Shown piece by piece: positions 1 to 7,947 of a stretch of 18,110 nt of DNA. Both the position numbers and the translations under genes were made by a program. The notes beneath the pieces were generated by a model, which was not told the DNA's origin, ran no database searches, and saw only the letters and a program-made list of their open reading frames with translations. Every line of letters starts with the position of its first letter. The first letter of the stretch is position 1. Source of the stretch: Rodentolepis nana (taxonomy: Eukaryota; Platyhelminthes; Cestoda; Cyclophyllidea; Hymenolepididae); NCBI GenBank assembly GCA_900617975.1, contig UZAE01013906.1, positions 1-18,110 on the forward strand. The letters are read 5' to 3'.

Positions 1-193
1 AATTTTGTCCAAATCGAGTGATGCCAGGCAGGACACTCAAAGCTTTTATTCCAAATAACTCAATTATTTTTCGAGACAATGGAAACCAGGCAAATATTTT
101 AAATACTCCGATCTTTTCAAATAAAATTAAACACATGGGAATAATTGCAAATTATCTCATTCTGAATGAGGTTTCAATTATTTTCAATTAAAG

Positions 194-404
194 TGATACG
201 TCAGTGCATTGCATATGCTTAAACTCAAAAATGATGATGGTATCGTTAGTGTATTCTACGTGACTTTGCCGCGACTAAATGGAGACTTTGGAATTGGGGC
301 TAAGGTTTTTTTGGGAGAATCAATATATTTATGAATCTGTGGACGATCATAGCCGAGTCACGAATGTTATTCCTCTTGAGCTATTTAAAAAAAAACATTA
401 CTGA
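194..404 (+). pseudogene. Frameshifted coding-like fragment, family unknown
   Basis: Two overlapping open frames make one coding-like stretch. The first runs from the stop at 194-196, with an ATG at 215, to TGA at 332-334. It reads MLKLKNDDGIVSVFYVTLPR and then NGDFGIGAKVF. The second, one frame away, runs from about 315 to TGA at 402-404 and reads ENQYIYESVDDHSRVTNVIP. They meet at a run of seven T (306-312), so a single indel there would fuse them. The first part loosely resembles the C-terminal segment of the gene in the inverted repeat (K..ND(D/E), then a hydrophobic strand, then a G-I motif), which suggests a decayed or partial paralog. I do not recognise a named domain. It could also be a chance open frame, or an exon with unrecognised splice sites. 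Confidence 0.3.
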
Positions 405-520
405 TTTATTTCAGTTGCATAGCAAATTATTTATTTATCAAAAATAAACAAAATTTATTTCAGTAGCATAGCTAATTATAAATCCATATTTGTGTGAGCT
501 CGAATTTTATTTCAGTGTCA
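404..520. repeat. Short tandem motif resembling repeated 3' splice sites
   Basis: The motif TTTATTTCAGT(T/A)GCATAGC is present twice, near 405-425 and 455-475. A third, degraded TTTTATTTCAGTGTCAAATT lies near 503-525. The spacing is about 50 bp. The motif looks like a polypyrimidine-AG acceptor, but no open frame of useful length follows any copy. A simple local duplication is the most economical reading. Confidence 0.4.
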
Positions 521-621
521 AATTATTTAAATGACATTTAGGTTGCTCATCCTTAACTGAATTTTAAAACAAAATCAGTTAAATGGTAACAGCAAGGATT
601 CGTTCACATTGAAGTTTCCAA

Positions 622-741
622 ATGAACCAAGTTGAGGTATGGGTGAGCGAGATGGGGACGGTTTATTATTGTTTTAAGAAGCATCAATGTGTGAACGACA
701 ACACTGAATGCGCGTTGACGTATTATGATAAAGGGGGTTAA
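622..741 (+). other. Possible small Cys-rich exon or ORF
   Basis: A 39-codon frame starts at ATG 622 and stops at TAA 739-741. It contains VYYCFKKHQCVNDNTEC followed by a Tyr-rich segment, giving three cysteines in 14 residues. After the stop the same frame continues coding-like (EWECSGW), so the stop may mark an intron or a break. A longer - strand open frame (604-831) overlaps it, but its composition is low-complexity and less protein-like. I do not recognise a family. It may belong with the coding scrap at 194-404 as part of a decayed gene, but I cannot show the splicing. Confidence 0.25.
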
Positions 742-1710
742 GAGTGGGAATGTAGTGGTTGGGAAGGTAGGATTTCGGGCTTGAAGACAAAGAGGATCAG
801 ACATGATGACCTTGTGTTTATAGTTAATCAATGTACTTGATAAATAAACAAATAAGTAAGTAAGTCCATATGAGAATAGTTGGAGCAGTGCGTTTGATCA
901 CCAATTTTGTGATGACGACAAGAGAGCAGCATTAAATCTCCATTTAGAATGAGTAATGTCTGTCACATAAAACAATTCAAATCCGATTGGCCTTTAACCA
1001 ATAATTTTGCATGTAAAGGTTGCATATATGATTGATTTAAACCTTCTATCAATCATTCAATTATCGTTTTGTTGTCAATCAAGTAGTTCTAGTTCGATTT
1101 CAACCCGTTGTTCACAGTTTATATTGTTTCAAACTCGAAATATTTATTAATTAAAAAAGTGAGATTAGAATCAAAAGTTTCAATATAATTTTGAATTGGG
1201 TGGACGACGTTCATTTAAAGGAAATATTTGATTAATTCGGTGTTTAAATTTGAATTGACAGTGTATTGTTTTCAATTTTACATGCAAGTACTGGGCAAAT
1301 GACGACAAGTTGCAGCAAGAGATTTTTCGACTATTAATATCAAAAAGAAGACGTAATTCCATTTACAAAGCCCTTTTTAATTTTATTTTCTACGAAGATA
1401 ATTGGAACCTGCGTAAGATTATCAAATTCACCCAATCATAAGAGTTCGTTTTAGCTTTCTCGGGGTATTAATAAGTCGATTTAAAGTCGGTGTTGCAAAG
1501 AAGTGGTAAAAGACTGAAGTGAATAACCAGTGTTTTTTATTATTTATCGTATTCTCTCTTCTGATAATGTAGGCTCAATTCGGTTGATTTATTTAAATTA
1601 CAATTAATACTGAAAATAGCAAATACTCGAAAAAGTCACAAAATCCAACGAAAATGGAGACAATGGAAAAGGATGTGTGTAGAAGTAATTGGAATTATTT
1701 GAAATCAGTT
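742..1710. other. No gene recognised; flank upstream of the left arm
   Basis: This AT-rich stretch has short (TAAG)/(AAAT)-type simple sequence near 838-863. Its only open frames are short and low in information. It leads into the outer edge of the inverted repeat, whose first clear match to the right arm begins at about 1711. I see no convincing exon, RNA gene or mobile element here. Confidence 0.5.
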
Positions 1711-1734
1711 ACATTTAAGATTGATTGAATAGCA

Positions 1735-1748
1735 ATGGAAAGGTGAGT
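1735..1748 (+). other. Conserved ATG plus splice-donor-like site upstream of the gene
   Basis: The sequence CAATGGAAAGGTGAGTG contains an ATG followed two codons later by a strong GTGAGT donor. The right arm keeps CAATGGAAAGGTGTGTG at the equivalent place (about 12077-12092, - strand). It may mark a non-coding or short coding first exon used by an alternative upstream promoter. The TATA box at 1925 makes this uncertain. Confidence 0.25.
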
Positions 1749-1924
1749 GCGAATATTCAATAAAGAATTAAATAGAATTGTCTGTTTGTTTTTTTTCCAA
1801 CGTTTTTCTTTCTTAAACACACGATGTTAAATAAAAAAGTACCCCTCTGGTTTAAATACCAATAAAATAGCCACGAATGTAAATATTCATGGGATCATAA
1901 AAGAGCGAACTCCTAATGTTTCCC

Positions 1925-1933
1925 TATAAAAGG
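1925..1933 (+). promoter_or_regulatory. TATA box of the left gene copy
   Basis: TATAAAAGG lies 44 bp before the ATG at 1977. An initiator-like TTCACA occurs about 30 bp downstream of the TATA, leaving a short 5' UTR. The right arm has the same TATAAAAGG with similar spacing and the same ATTCACA motif, so the core promoter was duplicated with the gene and both elements have been kept. Confidence 0.7.
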
Positions 1934-2337
1934 AATTCATGAATCTTGAAAAAGATATTCACACACACCAAATTTAATGATCGTTGGTTTTTTCGCTTTG
2001 ACCTTTTTGCAAATTAGCGCCTGTTTTGGAATAGACGGTTCTGTTCTGTCAGCTTCGACATGTTCAAGAATCATCTCAACTTCAAGTAGCAAAACAGACT
2101 CAATGGCTTTTGTTATGCACAATGTTTCGTTAAAAAAAATATTTTTTTTTCAACGGCATCATACGTCACTGCCACTTTCAGACTGTAGATGTATATTTGA
2201 ACGGCTCTAATGAGGCGATTGATTTCTATGAGAATAAATGCGTTTTTAGAAGAGCCTCGGGGAGCCTTGTAATGAGGATTCTGGTAAGAAATTAAATTTT
2301 GAATTCAAAGGATCTAATCGGTAACCTTCTATAGATC

Positions 2338-2345
2338 CAGTCATT
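2338..2345. repeat. Target-site duplication, left side of LINE 1
   Basis: CAGTCATT here is repeated at 2583-2590 on the other side of the inserted LINE tail. The uninterrupted right-arm copy reads CCAGCCATTATTACACTT at this place, which confirms both the empty site and the insertion point. Confidence 0.85.
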
Positions 2346-2582
2346 TATTTATTTCAAATGGCAGGCTTTATGATATTTATCATTAGCCCTTAAACTTTGA
2401 CCTCTGTTTTCCCCATGGGGGGGGTACATATATAGCAGTTAATTAATCGCAGCTCATTAGCTATCTTCTTGCTTCCCAGTATCTCTGGCTTTCTGTCCTT
2501 GTCTTTAGGGCTGGACACCGATTCAGGTGAGTCTTATCCATTTGCTCCTGTAGGTTACATAGAGGGCATGTGGGTTGAGCTT
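2346..2582 (-). mobile_element. 5'-truncated non-LTR retrotransposon tail (LINE 1), inside an exon
   Basis: This 237-bp insertion is on the - strand. Its upstream part encodes an intact reverse-transcriptase C-terminus that ends at a TAG (2461-2463). It reads QPTCPLCNLQEQMDKTHL, then a Cys and PALK, then RYWEARR and stop. The CCHC-like knuckle (C-x2-C-x9-H-x3-C) and the W-E-A-R-R ending are typical of jockey/CR1-type elements in arthropods. A 3' UTR follows, with a run of C on the element strand, ending in an AATAAATAAATG-like tail. The element is flanked by an 8-bp duplication and matches 14845-15080 closely. The right arm lacks it, so it arrived after the arms formed or was never copied. 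Confidence 0.88.
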
Positions 2583-2590
2583 CAGTCATT
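2583..2590. repeat. Target-site duplication, right side of LINE 1
   Basis: This is the second copy of CAGTCATT. Host coding sequence resumes immediately after it in the same frame (VTLNDPLPFESL), homologous to ITLDDPSPYKSL in the right arm. Confidence 0.85.
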
Positions 2591-3408
2591 GTTACTCTTA
2601 ACGATCCTTTACCATTCGAATCACTAATAGCTTATGGCAATGAATATTCTTGTGTTGGTAAATTTGCTCCTAATTGTGAATTCAAGTCAGTTGAAGATGG
2701 TAAGAAATGCAATATGTTAGCGTGCATTATATAAGATAAATAAAATTATTTTTAAACAATTTTGTATATTCTTTGACCAACATTTGTAGAAGCGCTTTTA
2801 CCGCAAGCATCATTACCGTTTGCAAGATTTGAACAAGGAAAACAAGCCGTCAATATCAGCTTTTTTGTGAAAGGATCGAATTTCAACTGGAAGGTGCGAT
2901 TACAATTCAACAAGATTAAATACTCATTGTATTGGAGATTTGATGACAAATTTTGGTTTAAGTTATCAGTGAACATTCGATTTAGATTAATAGTAATTTA
3001 ATCGAAAGTAATATGCTGATCTCCATATATTTCCTATTTTTAAGGTCGAATTGAAAAAGGGATTAGAGGTGCTATGTTCATGGAATGGAAAAATTGTGGC
3101 TGCGAAAAACAACTTTAAAAATTGCGGTTAGCGGATTCGACTTAGAATTAAAAATATATTATAGCAGATGAATTGCATTTTTTCCGAACCTATCAGGCAA
3201 CTTAATTGAAAACACGAGTCTAAACCAGTTGGATTACACTTTTGAGTATAAACGTGTAAACGACGAAGAATTCACACATTTTCTAATTAAAAGTCGTTCA
3301 TCAAGAGTAGGGATTTCCATTTATTGGACAAGAGGAGGTAATCCGTGTTCTTCTCACATCATATCTTTCTCGAGAAATTTGACTACCCGAAAATTCCTGC
3401 CCCTTTAG

Positions 3409-3858
3409 GCCCGTCTCCTGATGTAGTGGAATGTTCAAGTGGGTTTTAGTCATTTCATTTCAATCTCTTTTCAAAAAAATGAGAATTAAATCGATTTGTT
3501 CGCAAACAGAATATGTGCCTTCTACGACAGCAAGTACGCTCTTTCAATACTTATCATTTCATAAAAAACAATATGAACTTTTCTTCTAATAAATTGAAAA
3601 CATAATAAGCCAAACTTAAAGTAGTGAAGGACAATTAAACGAAATCTAAAATGTTAACTTGAAGTTGGTAGTCGACTAACAAATACTGACTATTATTAGT
3701 TACGCAGATTGGTTTTGGTGAAATTTAAATGATACAACCCTCTTTCTTATATTTGATTTGATTTGAATACCTTATGGGGATAGCACTTCTTGCCAACATA
3801 AAAAGCACTACAATCACTGAAATTTTGATATTTTTTTCAGAAACGACAACATGCGATG
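3409..3858 (+). other. Three consecutive phase-1 micro-exons, left copy
   Basis: The exons are 3409-3438 (30 nt, PSPDVVECS), 3510-3533 (24 nt, YVPSTTA) and 3841-3858 (18 nt, TTTCD). All are multiples of three with phase-1 junctions on both sides, so any one can be skipped or included without changing frame. Splice sites are good: CCCCTTTAG before the first, GTACGC after the second, TTTTTTTCAG before the third and GTAAGT after it. The same lengths and phases are found in the right arm at 10671-10700, 10576-10599 and 10375-10392. They encode a Thr/Ser-rich linker just before the hydrophobic C-terminus. Confidence 0.75.
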
Positions 3859-4132
3859 GTAAGTCTTCATTTGCATGTCTTCTTTCTTGAGATATGATTC
3901 GATGAAAGTTTCAAGCGCTTAAAAGTAAAAGTTTAAAAATAAATATTAAATAAAATTTGTGCTTTTTGAAAGTTTATTTGCAGTTCCACTGAAGAAATGG
4001 TTCTTCATATTTATTATCTAAAAGATAAGACTTATAAAGATAGTGATAAAATCTTTGCGCTTGTTGAATTAATTTCAATTCCACATAGTAAAGTGTTTCT
4101 AAATTTTATCAATTGCACTTTCAACAAAATAG

Positions 4133-4191
4133 CTTGCACGACTGGATCAATTTTCTTAGGCAAGTTTCTCATTTTGACTTCCTTTTATTAA
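4133..4191 (+). other. Candidate alternative C-terminal exon (TTGSIF type), left arm
   Basis: After an acceptor-like AAAATAG, a phase-1 exon would read TCTTGSIFLGKFLILTSFY and stop at 4191. The right arm matches at 10026-10084 (ending FLISTSFY). The enclosing 64-codon frame from ATG 3997 is also open in both arms with no indel, and its reading frame differs from the terminal exon that ends at 4021. Related sequences occur at 5321-5382 and, more distantly, near 13935. A hydrophobic tail after a Thr-rich linker would suit a membrane-anchored or GPI-type end, but this is inference. Confidence 0.4.
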
Positions 4192-5320
4192 TGCTTCAAC
4201 TGATCTCTTAGTCTTTTGTAATGCCTTTATTAGTTTCTGTTGCCATGATCCAATGGGTCATCCAATAATTGCAGCCGTCCTTATGAAAGTGTCATATTTC
4301 CCAAATTTATCCAATTTATTCCACACAAATGTTTAACAACCCTTCCTTTACATAAAATCGTTTTTTACAACCAACTTCTCGCTATAACCTGATTGGCACA
4401 ATAATGTTGCATTTGCGCAAATGTCATTATTAGAGATAATGACTGAAATTTGAAAATCATTTAGTATATTTACTTGAAAATAGAATTATATGGATAAACA
4501 AATTTCTATAATTACGATCAATATTCGAGCATAGTAGAGCATTAAAGTGTATTTTTAAAAATAGATAAGTAGCGGACTGCTACACTACTAATCTCTACTC
4601 TCGATGGACTTCCCAAACTATTACAAAGCTATGGAGGAAAGAGACGAGCCCGTCAGTCGTGTGCATAGGAAGGAACATTCTCATTATCAACATGGCGGAT
4701 CCGGTAAAACAAATGTGCGTCTCTGATTGGTTATTGCCGGTGAGATCGCCGCACCTGGTTCGTACGCGAATTTGCCCGTGATGTTGGCTATGCGATGATG
4801 TGTCCCACATAGTTAAGTGTATGAATGCATATGGAGGGAAATAAAACGACTTAATAATTGCTAAAGTTTGATAAAAAATCGTGTAGAGAAGAACATTCGG
4901 TTCAAAAAATAGGGTGCCATTGGGTTAAGGAGAGTGATCATTGCAATTTAGTTAAGAAATGGAATCTAACAGTGCAACCCCATTGAGACACGGAATCCCA
5001 GTTAAAAGATCAAAAATGTTGCGGGGTATGCGCTAATAAAGTGTGTAGGGAACTTGTGGCAGGCATTTGCGTTGAACTTCAGTCAGACGTATTTCAACTG
5101 TTTAATTGTTAATGAAATCTATCGGGAAATTCGAATGAATACCAGCTAGAGCACTCGTTCTCATCGCTAGGAGACAATATTGAGACGAGTACACTTTTTG
5201 TCTTTTAAACGAACCATTGCGTAACATAGTAAAAGTCTGCCTTAATGATGGCGCATTTGTTTAATGGTTGTCTCCTATACTAAATAGACCCCAGTGTAAC
5301 GAAAATGTTGATGCTTTCAG
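4192..5320. other. Non-coding arm sequence with a left-only segment
   Basis: At 4192-4475 and 5077-5320 the sequence matches the right arm. About 600 bp between them (4476-5076) has only about 26 bp of unrelated sequence at the corresponding right-arm place. That segment contains an interspersed repeat (4572-4815). It also contains GCATATGGAGGGA with an AC(G)ACTTAATAAT continuation near 4828-4860, which recurs at about 6533-6563 in the left arm and near 8180-8216 (reverse) in the right. I see no gene here. Confidence 0.6.
4572..4815 (+). mobile_element. Diverged interspersed repeat, copy 1 (MITE- or SINE-like)
   Basis: This block shares ordered similarity with 16236-16550. Both begin GTAGCG(A/G)(A/C)T(C/G)(C/G)CTAC-like near a short palindrome. 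Both then contain AGCTATG(G/A)AGGAAA(G/C)AGACG, ATGGCGGAT with a GGT(A/T)AAACAAA continuation, a GACTGGT/GATTGGT box and GATGA(T/C)GTGTCCCACA. It is richer in G+C than its surroundings. The right arm has no copy, so this is a left-arm insertion. I find no transposase or RNA polymerase III box that would settle its class. Confidence 0.55.
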
Positions 5321-5382
5321 AGAGGACAACAACTGGCATCATTTTCTCAGGCAAGTTTCGCATTTTGTCTGCCTTTACATGA
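5321..5382 (+). other. Second candidate C-terminal exon (TTTGIIF type), left arm
   Basis: After a good acceptor (GATGCTTTCAG), a phase-1 exon reads RTTTGIIFSGKFRILSAFT and stops at TGA 5380-5382. It would splice in frame from the phase-1 micro-exons. The right-arm equivalent (9370-9430, - strand) carries an ACAACA expansion with an AAAATAG acceptor-like site and then STTGIIFSGKFL...SSAFT before a TGA. The downstream DNA is also similar to that after 4133-4191, so the exon plus its 3' flank was duplicated in tandem before the inverted duplication. Confidence 0.4.
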
Positions 5383-6803
5383 ATGTATTGGCAATGTTAC
5401 AATAATTCTCAACATTTATTTTTTGCACTTTATTTAGTTCTTCTTGGCATGATTCAATGGGTCTTCCAGTAATTACACTTGCCTTGATGAAAATGATAAC
5501 ATTTTTCCTAAGATAATTTACAGCTTTGGCATATCGATAACATCTCTTTCTTTACAAAACATTGCCTACTATCATCATCCTTGGAAATTAATCTTTACCT
5601 ATAAAAACAACGTTGTTTAGAACAAAGTGTTTGATAAATATTAATGTCTGAATTGCATAAAATTCATTACTCAATTGTGTTTTCTAGGATAGTATCCTTG
5701 TTCACTAAAAGCTGGTTTGGGTTTTGACAGACCAAAGAAACTATTTGAAATGCAGTTTTTGCGGTGTTGACAACGATTTCATTTTTGGCGAATCACTTTC
5801 CGTTGTCTCCTGAGCGACTTTCCATTAGTTAGGTAACATCTCTTTCTTTACAAATTGTTGCCTACTCTCATCATTTTTGGCAATAAATCCTTACGCATAA
5901 AATATTGTTGTTTAGAACTGAATGTTTGATTAGAATTGATCCAACTTAATGTTTGAATTGAAGAATTCTCATTACTCTTTCACTGAAATAGGAAAACCTT
6001 TTAGCATTTCATGCGTTTAACAATTGCAATAATTGAAGTCAATGTTCGTGCTTACTTAAATAACAAAGTCATTATAAAGACAAAATTTTTCAATGAAAGT
6101 TGAATTAGGTCTAATATATTTTTTCGTTTTAATTAAATAAAATTGCCTCATGCATTTATTAGCACATTGGCAAGCATTTTGCCATAGAGTTTGAAACATT
6201 TTCGGAAAATATTTTTACTAATCAAAGGTTTCAATGAATAAAATTTCATCTGAAATAATTGTCTTTATATATTTTCCAAGCAAACTCTCTGAATATACGT
6301 TTGAAATCGCAAATTCTCCCTTACATGAGTGAACTACTTATGCAATGCGACATAAAGTTGCCTTCTAATTAATTTTCTTAGAAAATAATTTTTGTTTGCT
6401 AACAACTAGATAATCTATGCTTAAAACCACGTTTTCAATAAAATATGTTTGAGATATTAATGAAAAATTTGCAGAAACGTCGCGGATACAGAAATTGACT
6501 CAAATTACAAAAAAGTGTATTGTGCATGTTTGCATATGGAGGGAGAAAATACGATTTAATAATCACTATTTGATTCCTTTTATGGTAAGCGATCAGGTTA
6601 AATTCAGCCTTTTTGTTGAACAATAATTATGAATGTATATTTATTGAAACCACTTATTGTGCAAAGGTTCATGTCACATTCATCTCTCGGGTTAGTTCCA
6701 ATGTAAGTTTTTAGAATGTGCGTTTCAAGTCTCTTGTGAATATCTATTCATTAGGAAAAGAATATTCTACCATTTTGAAAGTTCCTTTTTAGCTTGAATG
6801 TTA
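5383..6803. other. Non-coding inner part of the left arm with an internal direct duplication
   Basis: I see no convincing exon here. Direct duplications are present: TAACATCTCTTTCTTTACAAA with its flank occurs at about 5535-5700 and again at about 5829-5990, some 295 bp apart, and both copies are also in the right arm. Sequence from 5400-5600 also resembles 4192-4400. Conservation between the arms here looks similar to that of the exons, so it reflects recent shared origin rather than constraint. Confidence 0.6.
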
Positions 6804-7947
6804 ATTTCATTTGAGACCCGACCAGATTTAAAAAAGCATTTTTCGTTTAAATCAAAAAGAGTCACTCCAAATTGCATGTTCAAGATTACGATTAATTATA
6901 GGAGTGTATATTACTCCTGATATGAGTGATTGGCAAACCGGATTCACAGAGAATCGAAATTTTTGCCTTCTAAAGTCTAAAACTCGTTAGATCACTTCTC
7001 GGACAGGCGACAAGGACAGACAAGGCTTCTTTAGCTCAAGATATGTAGAATCACATATCACATCTTTTGTTTTTCCAAAAGCCCAATTGGTGATGTGCCA
7101 ATTGATGTGGTAAATTGAGTGGTGCAATTTGAATGACGACTGAAGGGCAAGCATTGTTGAGGAAAAAAACAAGTAAGTAATGTGATTAAATTCCTCCTGA
7201 AAGTGAACGAATATGATTCTTCTGTGGAAGCACGTGTGGAGTCTTCAATGTGTGGAAAAGATTTGTCCAGTTTTATTGATATCCGACGTTAGAGATTTGG
7301 ACAGTTGCCATGAATAAAATCAGCAAATGGTGCCGCATTAATCATTTGACTTTTGTTTGCGCACTTTGTTCATCAAAGGTAAATAATTAAGCGCACGGTG
7401 ACATGGTAGATGACGCTATTGGCACTTGGTAGACTAAACGTTTGAGTTGTGATTTGGAATTCTTTTTATGAGCATCAACATCAGCTAGATTCCATTAACT
7501 AAAGAAGCAAGAGAGCGTTGATCTCTTCAACAGCTCTTCACTTAATAAAACCGTTTTCTAGTTTCTCAGATTTGCTTGGCGTTTACCCTGTTGTTGGTAT
7601 TTGAGGCTGTTTTAGGGTAATCAATATGAAGACATTGAAATATGTGTCTTAATTAACTCACAACGATTACAATCAATCTTGAGGTGTGCGATAGACTTAC
7701 TTCCACATAGTGCATCTTGGGCAACGAATATTCATAGAGCAAAAAAGTCTATAAATCGGCATTTGACTTCTAACTTCAAACTACTATGACCCCACTGTAA
7801 TACTCTTTTACATCTAGAATAGTTATTCTGTCTCCCCTTTCAACATTTTGCCACTTTGATGTTCCTTTCTCTCTGTGAAATTTGAAGTCAAATAAAAGGC
7901 AAATGATAACTATCGAAACGCCAACCATTTGATATAACTTTGATTTA
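6804..7947. other. Spacer between the inverted arms; no clear gene
   Basis: This is about 1.1 kb of unique sequence at the centre of the inverted repeat. Two weak items are present. One is an ORF on the - strand at 6987-7172. The other is a + strand frame from ATG 7311 (MNKISKWCRINHLTFVCALC) ending at a donor-like AAG-GTAAAT near 7380. Neither has a partner exon that I can support. Downstream 3' ends of both gene copies face this region. Confidence 0.55.

Larger units (their letters stand above)
1977..4021 (+). pseudogene. Left copy of an unrecognised secreted-protein gene, disrupted
   Basis: The first exon starts at ATG 1977 with a signal-peptide-like MIVGFFALTFLQISACFG. Later coding blocks are 2153-2337 and 2591-2699, then exons 2790-2893, 3045-3126, 3197-3337, 3409-3438, 3510-3533, 3841-3858 and 3984-4021 (TAA). 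Each intron between them has GT...AG ends. All junctions are phase 1 except 2893/3045, which is phase 0, and the frame stays open across them. The last four exons give a Pro/Ser/Thr-rich linker (YVPSTTAS, KTTTCD) and a hydrophobic end (VPLKKWFFIFII). Damage: the AG acceptor before 2153 reads AA, a 4-nt deletion lies near 2250, a TAA sits at 2322-2324, and a LINE is inserted in the coding block. It keeps 13 codons (VNDEEFTHFLIKS) that the right copy lost. The fold resembles tandem beta-rich segments, but I cannot name the family. Confidence 0.75.
1711..6803 (+). repeat. Left arm of a large imperfect inverted repeat
   Basis: This stretch matches the reverse complement of about 7948-12113 in the same order. 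Landmarks are the outer edge (1711-1770 against 12113-12050), the TATA box and start codon, every exon of the gene copy, the repeated C-terminal exons, and about 1.4 kb of non-coding sequence to an inner edge at 6791-6803 against 7948-7960. Aligned pieces look about 90% identical; one 104-nt exon differs at about 8 positions. The left arm is longer because it holds a LINE insertion (2346-2582) and about 600 bp near 4476-5076 that the right arm lacks. Edges are by eye and could move by tens of bases. Confidence 0.92.

Noticed and set aside
194..404. Copia-type integrase (VDDHSR resembles VDDYSR)
   Set aside because: Only a six-residue resemblance; the surrounding residues and spacing do not follow the integrase core and there is no other element sequence nearby.
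604..831. - strand 75-codon ORF
   Set aside because: It is low-information sequence rich in Thr/Pro/Leu without homology; the opposite strand holds a more protein-like Cys-rich frame.
1937..2122. - strand ORF opposite the first exon of the left gene
   Set aside because: It is a shadow of the signal-peptide exon; the right arm does not keep it in an equivalent form.
2752..2976. - strand 74-codon ORF
   Set aside because: It overlaps the 104-nt exon and its following intron in antisense; the sense strand has splice sites and a right-arm counterpart in frame.
1977..4021. Galectin or Methyltransf_FA-type domain in the duplicated gene
   Set aside because: The beta-strand rhythm is similar, but the signature residues of those families are not present in either copy, so I left the family unnamed.
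4740..4770. tRNA-derived SINE B box (GGTTCGTACGC)
   Set aside because: No A box at suitable spacing, and the second copy of the repeat does not keep this motif.
4595..4810. - strand 71-codon ORF
   Set aside because: It lies wholly inside the interspersed repeat and is not open in the other copy at 16.3 kb.
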